A stretch of DNA of 64,000 nt from Corythucha ciliata. Taxonomy: Eukaryota; Arthropoda; Insecta; Hemiptera; Tingidae. The notes under the pieces are model-generated. The model was not told where the DNA came from, ran no database searches, and was given only the letters and a program-made list of their open reading frames with translations. A program made the position numbers and the translations under genes. Positions 9,111 to 21,244 of the stretch are shown one piece after another. The stretch is from the NCBI GenBank assembly GCA_038030265.1, contig CM075943.1:32550001-32614000 (forward strand), read 5' to 3'. How positions within the stretch are numbered: the first letter of the stretch is position 1; every line of letters starts with the position of its first letter.

Positions 9111-10530
9111 ATCTGCGGATCTGCAAGATTTACACCTCGCTTCAGCAGATCTGCAGATTTACACCCCAAAACTGTAGATTAACACCTAAAGTTCCGTAAT
9201 TCAACGAAAATGAGACTACAATTGAAAAAGAAAGTTTAAATGGACCAATAATAAGCACAAAATTACCGATCGTATTTTAATAAGACTATAATTAAGCGCC
9301 ACACTCGAACAATCACTTTTACTTAATTCGTTCAGACTTCAATGAGGAAGTAACACATTTTCCAAAATCATGCCATCTTGATAGCTTGGTTACCAAAACT
9401 CATGATGACACGATCCGTTCAAATAAAATCAGGCCCTAGATTTTTTTATTAATTTTTAAAACTATTGGGTTGTGGGACCCATTTGAAATAGGCTAGATAG
9501 ACTGATGACGCAATAACAGCCTTCGCATAACCTTCACAATGGCTTCCCACAAATCAAACAATAGAACTTTAGAGAAAGGGATGGACAAGAAGGGGCAACA
9601 CATGATTACAGCCATGATGCGGAGGGTTGGGAGAGGTCACGACCCCTTAGTTACGTCACGAGTCACAGACCGGCCGTTTAAGGTAACAAACAAAATTGGC
9701 AAGTTTTATTATTTCGCTATAAATCGAAATCAATCATTTACGCACTAATATTCAATTCCTGGTCATATTTAGTCATTTTCTTCAGAAAAAAAATGTCTCC
9801 AGCGATTTTTATTTTTTATGTTACTTCCTCATTTCAAAAAAACGCTTATTCGCCGTTGAATTTGAGAAAAATTCTATTCGGTGGGAAGTGCCTGTTGTAT
9901 TGACAAGGAGGAGTCAAAATGGAGGTGAATCATCCCAAATTGTTGGATTAGCTCCAGTATGCATTTTAAGGCTGAATAATTAACGCTAAGTGGCCGATCT
10001 GCAGGCTTTTGTGAATCTGCAGATCTGCAGGCTAGGGGGGTAAGAGCTTGTTGCATTGACAAGGAGGGGTCAAAATTGAGGTTAATTATCTTAACCTCAC
10101 TTGTTGGATTAGCTCTATTATGCATTTTGAGGCCTAATAATTAACGCTAAGTGGCCGATCTGCAGGCTTTTATGAATCTGCAGGTCCGCACGCTACGGCG
10201 GGAAGTGCCTGTTGTATTTACAAGGAAGCGTCAAAATTGAAGAATATTTTTGTAAATGGTATGGTTGGCTGTTGCATGTAACTGAAGTCTGAACGAATGA
10301 AGTAAAAGTGATTGTTCGAGTGTCGCTTAATTATAGTCTTCTTAAAATACGATCGGTAATGTTGTGCCTATTATTGGTCTACTTTAACTTTCTTTTTCAA
10401 TTGTAGTCTCATGTTCATTGAATTACGGAATTGTAGGTGTTAATCTGCAGATTTGGGGTGTTAATCTGCAGATCTGCAGATGCGAGGTGTTAATCTTGCA
10501 GATCTGCAGATCCGCGTTATAGACAGACCC
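9111..10530. mobile_element. MULE-like long-TIR element, copy A (left tip deleted)
   Basis: This is the counterpart of 25206-26859. The right TIR (about 10225-10530) is complete and followed by GGTGAGATG (10531-10539), which is the 9-bp target duplication seen on both sides in copy B. The left tip and left duplication are missing here. Between the arms are two ~161-bp tandem units, versus about six in copy B. A foreign block (9343-9880) replaces part of the interior. No transposase frame is present. Confidence 0.75.
9343..9831. mobile_element. Small TIR element present only in copy A
   Basis: TGAGGAAGTAACA at 9343-9355 and its exact reverse complement at 9819-9831 bound a 489-bp segment that is absent from copy B. 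It is followed by family-A repeat sequence to about 9880. The target duplication is unclear. Confidence 0.55.
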
Positions 10531-11239
10531 GGTGAGATGGGATGGAATGCCATTACTATTTTTCGCCACGGATGAGAGGTAAGTGCTGCATATAAATATG
10601 ATCTCGTGAACAATTTGGTACTTGGTACTTAATTTCTTTGTTCATCTATTTGTTGGGGATCTTGTGGGAATGCCAATCATTTCTCTGGAAATCAGTGATA
10701 CAACTAGAAGTATATGCGATCATGTTTCGTGAGGTAGTCTTTCACGATTTTTACTTGAAAGCTTTCACGGTACTACCAGGGGCATTTGTAAAGAAATCGT
10801 GCCTTCGTTTTGTTTTAGGCTAAATTACGCTAAAACCTTGTCGGTAAATCAAAGTACTGTGCTATGATGCTGTGTGGATGTAAACTAGTTCTTTCTATTT
10901 TCTCCGTTTCTCACCTATTACTCAGTGTACTTCGAAAGTGATAAATAAACGTACTTTTCAGAAAACGACAAACTATGTTGTTTGATTTTACCCAATCAAG
11001 GAAAATAAGGAATCCGTAATCAAAATGCCACGGTAATTGAAGAGGGGTGGAAGAGGGGAAAGGGGAGACCTGTGGACTGTGCGGTGTGGGGAGGGGTCAT
11101 TTTAGTTATCGCCTTAGCGCCCCGAAGCGCTGTTGGCCAACCCCTCTTGTCACTTTACCCTGCCTTTTGGCTGGCTCTCTTATAGTTATTTGATTCTCTG
11201 TGATCGGGGCCAACTTTTTTTTATGTAGGTATAGGTTAC
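10531..11239. other. No gene seen; duplicated non-coding sequence
   Basis: This is shared almost unchanged with 26860-27570. Short open frames occur in both copies only because the DNA is duplicated. Confidence 0.5.
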
Positions 11240-11790
11240 ACAAGGGTTACCTTATCACGATTTGCATAGGATTGCATGGGATTGCATGGGATGAGGGGTA
11301 GATAACAGTCCATCTAAATATAACCTCTTTGGCCCCGATGTCAGCCTCCCCATTGGGGGCAGCTCTGACAATGGCGTGAACGCCACTGCGGAGCGATTCT
11401 TGAACGAGGGCTACCTCGACACCACGGTCTAGGGACAAGATGACACCCACACTCTGATGGGGCACACAGATGGCACTCTGTGAGTGCCACCTGCGAGCGA
11501 TCCAAATTGAATTGGAGCACCTTCATACTGAGGCATATAGTTTGTCCGGCCGGCCTCCCGGGGTTTGTTGGGCGCTTAACGCGCGCACAAGCGGCGCATT
11601 TTGGTGGGAGCGACTTTTTGGGACAGGCCTTTTGTGGCCATGCCCCTCCTCGGCGCATATAATACTGCACGTCTCGCTGGTTGGTTGTCGAGAGGGACTC
11701 AATTAGTTCAGAGGGACAAACTCCCTAACGAAAATTCTCAAAGGCGCACCCGGCGCAATGCCCACCTTCTGTTTTGGGTTGCCCCCGCAC
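11240..11790 (-). pseudogene. R1-clade LINE ORF1 end and ORF2 start (copy A)
   Basis: The minus strand carries a CCHC-type zinc-knuckle region, clearer in copy B (CSICAEEGHGHKAC then PPKCAAC). The ORF2 opening MKVLQFNLDRSQ follows, with VEVALVQES and GVHAIV, typical of R1-clade endonucleases. Frames shift repeatedly, so it is a fossil. It may be the 5' half of the LINE whose later endonuclease is at 7790-8815. In copy B a hAT-like element is inserted inside this fragment. Confidence 0.75.
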
Positions 11791-14700
11791 AGTGCTGCTG
11801 TAAAGGTTTTGAAAGCTGCAACCATCCATAAAGCGATTGAGAAATTGTCCACGAATTTCCAAAAAAAAAGAATCAGTAAACTAAGTAGAATTGGGGGTAA
11901 GTGGAATAATCGTTATCTATTTCAATTGACATGGTTTAGAACGCTGAGTAAGGAGCTCATGCACCTATCGTGAGCCCGTGACAACAAAACTCAAAATGGA
12001 GCCGACGCGTATCATGTAAAATGGTTGTGGGGTTGTCATAACATACTACTTTTGCTTCATCTCAGCATCCAACTCCATTTTAAGTCAATTCTAATCCTCC
12101 CACGGTGTTCATTCTTGGGGGGGTTTTCCCTGAATTTTTGTCAAGTTGCTCTTAATCTGAATGATCAATTTTCTTGGGGCTCTCATTTACTATGAGATCA
12201 AAAATGTCAATGTTACACTTGCCCCATTTCTAATCAACCGTGGGGGGAAGTGGAAACACGAGGCGTGGGGTAAGTGAAATCCACTGTGATCCACTTTCAT
12301 TCGTAGGTAACAGGTCTGCAAATATGTACGTTGACCAAATTACTTAAGTGGAGACATGTTTGGAGACGAAATTCGCCGGAAGAATTTACTTCTTGCTGCT
12401 ACAAGATAATCCTTATTATAACAGTACCCTTATTTCGAGGATAAAACAAAGAGAAGTCTTCTCAAAACAATTTTATCCGCTCTTTTTCCCCCCATGCCCC
12501 GCTATAGTCAGTGCATTATAGAAGGAAATCTTGCCTTGTGTTAAGTTTAGCGGGGCAAATTTCTTAATATTTTTTTATACTTAAGAATTCTAGTCTGAAA
12601 ATTCGGGAAAGCGATCAGCAACTGGTAAAAATTTGGAAGGAATCCATGAAGAATTCCGACTGGGAGGTAGATTGGAAGTTTAACTAAATAACTTTTATGT
12701 TCCGCCTACCCCGGTTTACCTCATTGAAAATTTAGATTTCATAAGTGTAAGTACAGATAGGGGGGGGGGGGGTTGGATATTGAGCTTAGGGCTAAGCCCC
12801 CTGAACATTGTAGCCTAACTCTGTCCCTGTGAAATTCTCTTTTTGAAAAAAGAAAAGCTCGTAAACTCGGGATTTTGATTAAGCCCATGGGCGCTCTGGG
12901 GTGCAATGATGGTGGATAATGAGTTTCACACCTGAGTTATTATTTTTAGGGATGTAGGCGTTAATAGTTTGTCCATTCAATTTGTATAGGGAATGGGGCG
13001 ATTTTGAACATTCAAGGCCGTACGCACTGTACATCTTACAGGTGCTCCAGAGGACCAAAAATGTGAAAAACTGGATGCACCACGTTTGCATTTCACCCGC
13101 CCCCTCCCCCCACCCCATCCCGCTTCTACAAAACCACTAGTAGCGTCCCCCAATAGTCACGGTGTTTCCATTCTATGCATATAAATGTTATGAACGTGGA
13201 ATGCCGGTTCTGAGTGAACCTTTGCCTTAAACACACCGAGAAAAATAATACGTGCGAAGAATAAGCTTGGAAAAACTTTTCGAGGCTGATGAAAATTGCT
13301 TGTCAACGTGTTCTGAATGCAACACACATGAGACCCCCCCCCCTCTCCTACCTTATCTTTCTCAAAAGCAATGCTGAACTTATCACTCTATCTGGTCTAG
13401 TGTGGTGGTCGTTCAAGTGAGTGTGTGCGACGGGGGTGGGGGGGGGGGGAGGTTTGAGAGGATTTAGACTGAACTTTTAATTAAAATTGTTAGGGGAGGG
13501 GCTCTATAGTGTCGGTGTGTACTTCACGTACTATAGTTCGCTAAAATCGTAATGAAAATTATTTAGCACAGGCCGGTGAAGCTGTATAATGTGAGTGGGT
13601 GGGGGGTAATTGCGAACGAGGGTCTCGTGAAGGACAGTTGCCGGATGTGCGTGTGTGTGTGTGTGAGTGGGGGGGGGGGAGGGGAGAGAGGTGAATTTGA
13701 ATTCCGGAGCCGCGATGTTTGGAATCATTGTGTCCGCTTTGCAATTATCACGCGCTGGGAAAGTTTCAAAAACGAAATGGCCGTCCTCACATCATTCTGG
13801 AACCATCCCGACCCCTCTACATTATAATTGCGCTGTCATGTAAAATACATCCTACGATAAGGAATTTCTCATAATCTACGTCCAACCGGTACGCCGAATG
13901 AGCGTGTCTCCTAACGAAATTTTTCAATCCCCCCCCCCTCCTTTACCTACAACTCTTTAGAAATAAAAATTCAAAATCGACAAAGCATCGTATGACCAAT
14001 CTATGAAGGCCCGTTGACAAAATCTATGTTTCGTTGTGTGGCGTCTATAAAACCTATCAAAATTCTTTATTTTTCAAGGGAATACAATTTGTTTGGTTTG
14101 CATAGAATAGACTCCACACAACGCAAACACGGAGCTTGTGAACGTTAGCGTTTTCCAATTGCCATTATTGTACATTGCTACATAAATGTTTTAATTCAGA
14201 GAAGACGTGTAGAAATTTACTACTCAGGAGCAGAATTATATGAAAATGCGAAATGCTATGAAACTCGACAAATTATTATTCCTCCACTGCCTACGTCGCG
14301 CCGCACCAAACGCTGAATTTTATAATCCTGAGAGCTTTTATTTTTTACAGTCGTAAAAAATACTTGGAGTCATGATAAGGGAAAAAGGGTAGCCGGGTAG
14401 GTGTTGTAAACGAAATGGGAGGGGGAGGGGGGCTATCTACAAATCATGTATAAATGTTGATGGAAATTTATTACTAACGGCCCTGGCTAGAATCTGTCGC
14501 TTTTCCAGACGATTTATATGCTACTGTTATAGCGATTCTCTGGAGCGAAATTTCTTGGAAGGGAAATGGGGGAATTATAATAGCCCCGAGAATTGTTTAA
14601 ACACTCGCGACTTTGTTGGAATGAAACTGCGGGACGGGACATTAAACAAAACAAAAGAAGGTATTGCTCCGTTAATGGAACGTCAGAGTTTTAGATTTTT

Positions 14701-14956
14701 CAAGCGAAATTTAAATTCCGAAGAAGGATGAGTTTGCCGTATAAAAGAACTAAAAGATAGGCGTTAAAGTCATTCTTCCGAGCGTTTTCAATAAACCTGG
14801 TAAGGAAATGACACTTTTGAACGCGTCTGCGAGAGGAGAGGGAGGGGGAAAAAAAATCCGGAAAATGGGTTGCCGGCTTGGGTGGGTGGGGGGAGGCATA
14901 TTATAGAGCATGGGTGGAACACATTAAGAATTTAAAAAAAAAAAAACGACCCTTAC
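11791..14956. other. Intron-like sequence downstream of the Elk exon (copy A)
   Basis: This lies 3' of the Elk exon on the minus strand. It contains G and C homopolymers, a GT microsatellite (13644-13663) and no recognisable coding sequence. It is duplicated at 31105-34357. Confidence 0.6.
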
Positions 14957-15161
14957 CTACAATGAAAAGCGATTCTACGACAACGTCGCTGACCATCGAC
15001 GGTTTTTCAAGGCTCGTGAAACTTGCGTTGTATGGAACGACGATGGCGACGTAAAAAGTGGCTATGAGTATGAGCCAGTCCCAGCAGGTTTTAAAAACGC
15101 CGTAGTGAGAAAGTATGAGGCGAGATTTTTTCAAAGCGGCAGTTTTGTACTCGGGTAGCGT
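14957..15161 (-). CDS. Elk: Elk-type voltage-gated potassium channel, S1 exon (copy A)
   Basis: A single internal exon of 205 nt (68 codons plus one base) is bounded by a polypyrimidine tract and TTTCAG acceptor at 15162 and a GTAAGG donor at 14956. It starts TLPEYKTAALKKSR, continues LILSHYGVFKTCWDWLIL and ATFYVAIVVPYNASF (transmembrane helix S1), and ends VSDVVVESLFIV, where S2 begins. The pattern LPEYK, KSR, HYGVFK and WDWLIL is that of EAG-superfamily channels, closest to the Elk (KCNH8/4/3) branch. These are plasma-membrane tetramers that pass K+ on depolarisation. The exon ends in phase 1 (last base G), as expected for the following Asp codon. No other Elk exon is found in the window. 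The identical exon recurs at 34358-34562. Confidence 0.9.
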
Positions 15162-16200
15162 CTGAAATTTTTTTGTGAAAAAAAAAACACAGAAATTAGA
15201 GGGTGTGGGTGGAAGGGTAGAATGAGGTCCGAAAAATATCATTTCAAGGGGGGTATTCAAGCCATAAGTTAGGTGATTATAAAGCTAAAAGGGGGAAGGA
15301 GATTAATAGCCCTGTCCCGGTAAAACAATGAAGGAATGCAAATGAAGTGGATTCAATCTTTCAAAGATGATTTCTAATGAAAGAAGTAAACTGGGAGTTT
15401 CATCTCACTACTCACTGTCACGATAGATGGACGTCTTTGCGAGCTTAATTTTTAACCTTTTCAGCCAATATTATATAATTTATAGCGAGGAATTCATAAT
15501 GCTACCAACTGAATAAATTATTCCATTTGTATAACGTTAACGCCAAGATTAATTGGAGGGGGCCATTCCCTCAGACAGTTGTCCTGATTTCTACATGGCA
15601 ACGAATATTAAGTAAAAGCGTTCTAAACAAAGAGCAATGGTGAGTGGGCTTCGGTGATGTTCCTTTACGGGTGAATAATGGATGTTTACATTTAAAGCGT
15701 AAGTAATGTAAATATCAAGAGTTCAAACCTAATTGGCAAATTCCCTCTCAATTCAGAGTACGCGGTAAAAGTATGTAAATTATGATATAACGACTAGTTT
15801 CTGTAGCGATCGGTAAATGTTTGAGGTTATACTGCCCCGACCGCGATTTAACTTCTTTCGACGATTTTCATTCCATCCGAGACCAGACGAATAGAGCTGA
15901 ATATTCGATTCAGACCACGATTCTGATTCGATTTGAACATTTTACGCACGGGAATAATCCGCGCCGTGTGCCTAGCCTAGATGACAAATGACAATGAGTG
16001 TCTCCAAGGGCGTCCCTTATTGGGGACATTGTAACCATTTCTGCCAAAACCACCAAGAGCTTAAGTGGGCCATTTTTAGGGTCATTTTCCCCCGTCCAGC
16101 ACAGACGTCTCTACAAGGGATCGTCGGCACCCTTTTCGTTGGTTCTGGATGATTTTTTTTGACTCGACTAAACAGCCAATCGAGGTCCGTGAGCACTGTA
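15162..16200. other. Intron-like sequence upstream of the Elk exon (copy A)
   Basis: No coding sequence is recognised. The 65-codon minus frame at 16017-16214 also exists in copy B (41469-41666) but resembles nothing I know and probably persists only through duplication. Confidence 0.5.
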
Positions 16201-16234
16201 CTTGGAGAAATCATACGGGCAAGTCCACGTCTGA

Positions 16235-16565
16235 AATTGAGAAAAATCTCTAATACCCTGTTTCTGTAGGTCCTTGAAAAGGCTAAAACTGAAAGAAAAA
16301 ACCCTCAATTGACGCCAATTGAAACCAATTCGTGGTATCAGAAGGAAACTTCAGGGAAAAGAGCGCTAATTCTCAGCTAAAATTCGAAAATAATAAAGTC
16401 GCGTTTTCTGGAGGCAACTTCAGAAACAGCGTTAATTCACCAAAAACATTGGAAAAATGTGCTAATTGAGAAAAATCGCTCATTCGCAGCTAAAATTGTT
16501 GACGTTGCTGGAATTTTCGGATTCTAGACAATTTCTAGTTATACAAAGTCACAACCCGAAAATGC
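16235..16565. repeat. Degenerate family-A repeat patch (copy A)
   Basis: Units such as GCGCTAATTCTCAGCTAAAATTCG, split by substitutions, recur about every 30 bp. The patch is duplicated at 41690-42000. Confidence 0.6.
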
Positions 16566-17033
16566 GACTCTTCTGTACGAACTCTAGGCAAACAACGTGA
16601 CGTATCCTCCCACTGTGCTAATTACAATATAAAGAACTAGAACAACAAAGATTGTTATTTACAGGTTTTATAGGGTGTCTACCACGAATCCAATTTAAAA
16701 TTTCCGGGTTTTCCCTGGCAAAAATTGATCGAATTTCCGAACAGTGTGCTGAAGACTTGGAGGATGGATTCCAGTAAAGAAGGAATCCAGTGGGATAAGA
16801 TCAGTTAGTTACGATAAGAGCGCAGAAGCACAACATTCCGGTGTGTTGGTTAACAAGCGAGGCTAATGGAAACTTGAGCTGGCTTAGTACGTAGTACCTG
16901 CAGAAAAGCCTCAATTCATCAAGCTGGGAGAACATTTCTGTTGATGTTTCCCAGCGGAATTGCCCCTTAAGACAAGGATAGGAACAATAGAGGAAGTAAT
17001 AATGTATAATATAACGTGAACTAATATCTTTAA

Positions 17034-17703
17034 TAGTTCAAAAATTAAAAGAAAACAAGAAATGCAAAATAAATAGTAAAAGGTAAAAGAATGACTTGTG
17101 AATAAGATACTTGGAAGTTGGAAGATTTTGGCGAACCGGAAACCACAAATCGAACTATCACAAAATCAAACATTTTTCAATGCGTTGATTTTTTCGTCAA
17201 ATTTCAACGCTTCCTGCCACGCATCCTGTAAAATTTTGTCTCTTTTACGCACTAGCTCTTCGACTTCCTTAGAGACTTTTCGTTTGGCCGGCGCTTGCTT
17301 CTTCTCCTTAGTGCGCTCCTCCATAGGCCTGCTTGTGTTTAGCGCGAGCGTTGCGAGCAGCATTTATCATACCTTTGCTGACATTTATCTTTTCAACCCC
17401 TCCAGCTCTACTGCATCCTGGACCATTCGAATGGCTACCAGACTGGCTTCTTTCTGATTGATAATCATGCACTCTTTATTGAGTGAAAAATATTCTCTCT
17501 AGTGCAGCATTGCTGTGTTATTGAATCAATATCATTTTTATAAAGTCTAACAGGTCGGTTTTGTAGAGGAGCGAAGTAGGCGCAGACTCCACCACGTTCA
17601 TCCACTGAAAATCAAGACGTGGCTTTCTCCCATCAGAGCAGTAGTGACAGAGTCCAGCCTTAAAATTGCTAAGTAGGCCGTCTTGATGAGGTCTGCCTTG
17701 AAA
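17034..17703 (-). pseudogene. hAT-transposase C-terminal-like fragment between the duplication copies
   Basis: This segment separates copy A from copy B and is in neither. Minus-strand translation in shifting frames gives HSNAALERIFF (about 17490-17530), similar to the hAT dimerisation motif. A basic coiled-coil tail follows, with GMINAARNARAKHKQAY and EVEELVRKRDKILQDAWQEA (about 17170-17380), ending in TGA near 17165. Insect hAT-related proteins with a coiled tail have this order. Frame changes mean it is decayed. The identification is from motif memory and only moderately certain. Confidence 0.5.
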
Positions 17704-17714
17704 CCTGAGAAAAG

Positions 17715-18720
17715 AATTGTGACATTTGTATTACAGTCTCGAAAACATTTGGCTGTTCGGCTGTTCCTCTTACCCCTCTGCAGGCTGGTGGTTTGTCTCC
17801 TTGCTCAGTGGGCGCTCATCATTTTTAGCTGGGGGTGGGGGGGGGCGCTGGAGGAACTTGCGAAGACGATTTGTCATCGTCTTTGTTTCCGCCAGTTCGG
17901 GGGTCTACCAGGGCACGTGGCTCTTGGGTGGTTTCCTAGATGGGATAGAATATCAAGCGGCGTTGCGGTGACGATATCCTGGACATTTTCTGCAAACCGA
18001 TCCAGGTTACGTGGGTTTTGAGGCTCAGCTCCTTCGTTACCGATGGAGCTGAGCTTGAGTTCGAGCAAACGGGAAAAAAATTTCCCAGTTTGCTCTTTTA
18101 GTTTGATAACGGGGTGGGTTCAAAGGCGGACAAACGACAGAAGGGCCAGGAGGGATAAGGTTTATAAGGATTGGAGCGTGGAAACGTGACGACAAATGAG
18201 GGAGGATTGTCCAGGATGCATCAAAAGCGGACCTAAAGAGAGTGACGTCCACGTGGGACGTCGCTTTTTATGGGATGAAAAGGTGGGCGTGGTCCCCTCG
18301 TTCAAGACTAAAAGGTGATGACGAATAATGAGCGCGGTGAGATCCTCAACCCCGCTCGTCCGCGTCAGTTCCACCCAATATAGGTGACTACACATTTGCG
18401 TCAAGGGAAATTAGGATGTCAGAAGTTGGTTCCTCCGTAAGGAGGCGGTCCAACTGCTGAAGGTAAGGATCTATAGGATCTTTATATTGAATTGACAGTA
18501 GAGAGATACTAGGATATGAGAGGATGGTTGTGGGAATTGACGCTTATGGAAGGTCATGTGAGATGAGCAGTGACGAACGAGCTTGACGGGTGAGAGGGAT
18601 GGATTGAACAGGAAGATCGACGGCCAAGCCTGTTCATTGGGGGGAGTTCCGGACATCGGGGCCCTGTCCGACACAGGGCGAGGGGGCTGTGACAAGTCGT
18701 TCACTCATCGCCTCGCCTAC
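17715..18720 (-). pseudogene. R1-clade LINE endonuclease remnant (copy B)
   Basis: This is the duplicate of 7790-8815, with the same order of endonuclease motifs and a few extra small deletions. Gypsy-2 is inserted at its right edge; the duplicated target is ACCAG on the left and ACTAG on the right. Confidence 0.75.
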
Positions 18721-18723
18721 CAG

Positions 18724-18838
18724 TGTTTCAAAATGAGTTCTGTCTTAACAATGTTTCATTAAACGACCCAAATAAAACTGATTTATTTTAAACAATAATT
18801 GAATCATGTGGATCTAGCATCAGCTAGATCCCTATACA
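18724..18838 (-). repeat. Gypsy-2 3' LTR (115 bp)
   Basis: I see it as identical to 24766-24880. It contains a perfect 9-bp stem (GGATCTAGC/GCTAGATCC with loop ATCA) and an AATAAA-type signal on the minus strand. The pol frame ends inside it. Confidence 0.95.
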
Positions 18839-19468
18839 TTTCCCCTCCTTCAATAGTGGCGAAGAAGGGGGGGGTAATTAAGACTTCGGAATATTCGACC
18901 ACTTCTTGTATGTCCGGTGGTGTCCTCTGGTTCGTTATTGACGAACGGCTCGTTGACTTCCACCGGCTCCATTTCTGCTTCTGCTTCCACTTCTTCCCAC
19001 CACGGCAAACGAATATAGGAGGAAGAGGATCATCAAGTGTCCCAGCTGACATCCCTAAATTTAGCGGTCGTTGTGATGGTTCGAAATTCGTCGTGTTTGA
19101 CTTCGTGTTGCCGCGGAAAATAAGACAAGGGTCACAATCGTCATCAAATTTTTGGGATCGATGAGGAACTTCGATGGATTTTTGTTTCTTGATGTCATCA
19201 CATCTTTTCGGTCGCAAATAATTCGTTGGTATCAAGTTGACACGGTTCCTGGTCACTATTCCGGTTTCGGTTCCGACCTGATAACGCCGCGGTGCTTCCG
19301 TACTTTTTGTCCGTACTGTACCAAATCTTTTCATATCCGTTATGAAAACGTGTTCCCCTTCTTTTAAATCTCTTAAGGGGCGAGCTGCGTGTCTCTTATC
19401 AAACCTCCGTTTCTGAACCTGCTTGGCTTTTTCATCAATATCTCTGAATTTATTTAAATATGGCCACC
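18804..19468 (-). pseudogene. Gypsy-2 integrase C-terminal part
   Basis: After the inserted TA-flanked element, the integrase frame continues with LNKFRDIDEKAKQVQKRRFDKRH and LKEGEHVF, typical of the Gypsy integrase C-terminal region. It then runs through an uncharacterised tail to a stop at 18804-18806, inside the 3' LTR. The frame itself is open over this piece. Confidence 0.8.
18839..18852 (-). promoter_or_regulatory. Gypsy-2 polypurine tract
   Basis: On the minus strand GAAGGAGGGGAAA abuts the 3' LTR, the expected position of the plus-strand primer. Confidence 0.85.
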
Positions 19469-19470
19469 TA

Positions 19471-21242
19471 CACTGAGAAAAAATAGTAGTAAAAAACACT
19501 GAAAATTGGGTGTTTTTCACCGACCTAAACGGTGCTGGGGGCACCAACTTTTTCCCGTGGTGAATTTCACCGAAGGCAAACGGTCAAGTGCGAACAGTGA
19601 ATTTTACCGTACGTGGTAGTGAAATGAACTTCGAAATGAGTGTTAGAAATGACTGTCCTTTCGATGGAATCTACTGAAGCGAATCGGTAAAATTTATTTT
19701 TTGTGCAGTAAATTCCACTATTTTCAGTGACGTCATAATGCTAGTTTTTACTGTTCTTACAGTTATTTTTTACCTTTCGAGCAGTATTTTTCACTGATTT
19801 AGTGATTTCAAGGTTGTCATGACAGTATTATTCACTGTTGTCTAGGCCTTCATAACGGTAATTTTCACTGTTTCCTCAGTTCTTTTTACCCTTCCTTTTA
19901 CTTTGCAAACAGTTCTATTCACTGTTTTCAGAGCTCCTGAAACGGCGATTTTCACTGTTCTCTCAGGTCTTTTTACCTTTTTTGTTTACCTTTTCCAAGT
20001 GCATTATTCACTGTTTTTAAGCCCATCGTAACGGTAATTTTCACTGTTCTCTCAATTCTCAGCTCTTTTCACCTGTCGCTTTGCCATTCCAGCGTTATTA
20101 TGCACTCGTCCTTCATTTATTTACACAATTTTCATGAATTTTAGAATAGTTATGTTCACCTTCATCTCAGTTATCTTGTAGCAACGCTGAACCTCCGATG
20201 GTGGGAGGGGTACGTCTCATTATTTTTCACCTTGCAGATAGCGATAAACCAGAAAAACCATCGTAGATGCGTGTTACACTTATTAGCGTTTTAGTATTGA
20301 GCTTACGATGGGCTTTCTGGAAGAGGTTAAAGACGAAGAAGTACTATAGTCCTACAGGTGCAGCGCGGAGCATAACTGGAAGAAAAGTGAACATAACTGA
20401 TCTAAAGGACCTGAAAAATGAAAACAAATGAAAAATATTGCTAGAAAGGTGTATTCAAACGTGAACACAGTGATGAAGAAGTAAATGCTCACCATAGACA
20501 TGGGGTTATAAGACAGGCTTATAGTACAAGGTCATGAACCATTTAGTCACTATTCTTTATGTTCTATTAAAGTCATGTATTTATGTTCCATTAACGAATA
20601 TTCACAAAGCATGATTATTTATAACATTATTGAGAAAATAACGCACTTTGAAATTGATGCACCGATTAACTGTGAACGCACACCCAGCACTCCGAAACGG
20701 CTCACTCTTGAACAGGATACCGAACTAATCCCTTATTTCCATTTCTTTCTAAACTGAAAAACACAACGCAAGCATTTTGGGTGGTGGGAGATATGTTTAG
20801 GACCTTTTCAGACGTTAAATCAACTTGTTTGCACAGTGAAATTTATTGTTTTGACATTAAATTCACTGTTCTTAACAAGAAAAGTGAGATCAACTCAGTA
20901 TATCCAGTGTTTTCGACTCTTTGGAAGTGAGTAATACCTTTTACGGTTTTACTTATGCTTAGGTTTATTTCACTGTTCACCGTTACCGTTCGTCAGTAAT
21001 ATATCGTCAAATACACCGAGCACTACGCGGTGATAGATACCGCTGTAACAGTAGATATTACAATAAAACAGAGTTTTTTACTGATTATGTTGGTTACCGC
21101 TTACGACAGGTGTTTTTCACCTTTTTAATAAGTATAAATTACTAAAAAAATTTATGAAACTCACTGTCTTCTCAGTTATTTAAACTGTTTTGTAATTTAC
21201 TGATCAAAAATCGTAAACGGTTAAGTCCCATTTTTCTCAGTG
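19471..21242. mobile_element. TA-flanked TIR element nested in Gypsy-2 integrase
   Basis: The ends are CACTGAGAAAAA and its reverse complement. TA flanks both sides (19469-19470 and 21243-21244), and removing the element with one TA restores the integrase codons. A TA target suggests the Tc1/mariner superfamily. There is no transposase. The interior has a dozen or more copies of TTTTCACTG and TTTTTACC motifs spaced about 55-65 bp, related to the terminal CACTG. Confidence 0.85.
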
Positions 21243-21244
21243 TA

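Larger units (their letters stand above)
7769..17033. repeat. Segmental duplication, copy A
   Basis: This segment matches 17704-42233 (copy B) in the same orientation once the copy-B insertions are removed, leaving about 9.27 kb in each. The left junction is at CCTGAGAAAAGAATTGTG (7769; 17704 in B) and the right junction follows CTAATATCTTTAA (17033; 42233 in B). Differences are sparse substitutions, homopolymer lengths, a changed MULE interior (9343-9880) and the B-only insertions. Its one recognisable host-coding sequence is the Elk exon at 14957-15161; the rest reads as intron with transposon remnants. Confidence 0.95.

Noticed and set aside
14901..15260. 119-codon frame around the Elk exon read as one gene
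   Set aside because: Only 14957-15161 matches the channel; the ends are intron read through clear splice sites.
16017..16214. 65-codon frame conserved between the duplication copies (also at 41469-41666)
   Set aside because: Conservation follows from recent duplication of the DNA; changes between copies show no coding bias that I can see.
17098..17457. 119-codon plus-strand frame
   Set aside because: It is the shadow of the minus-strand coiled-coil hAT-like fragment.
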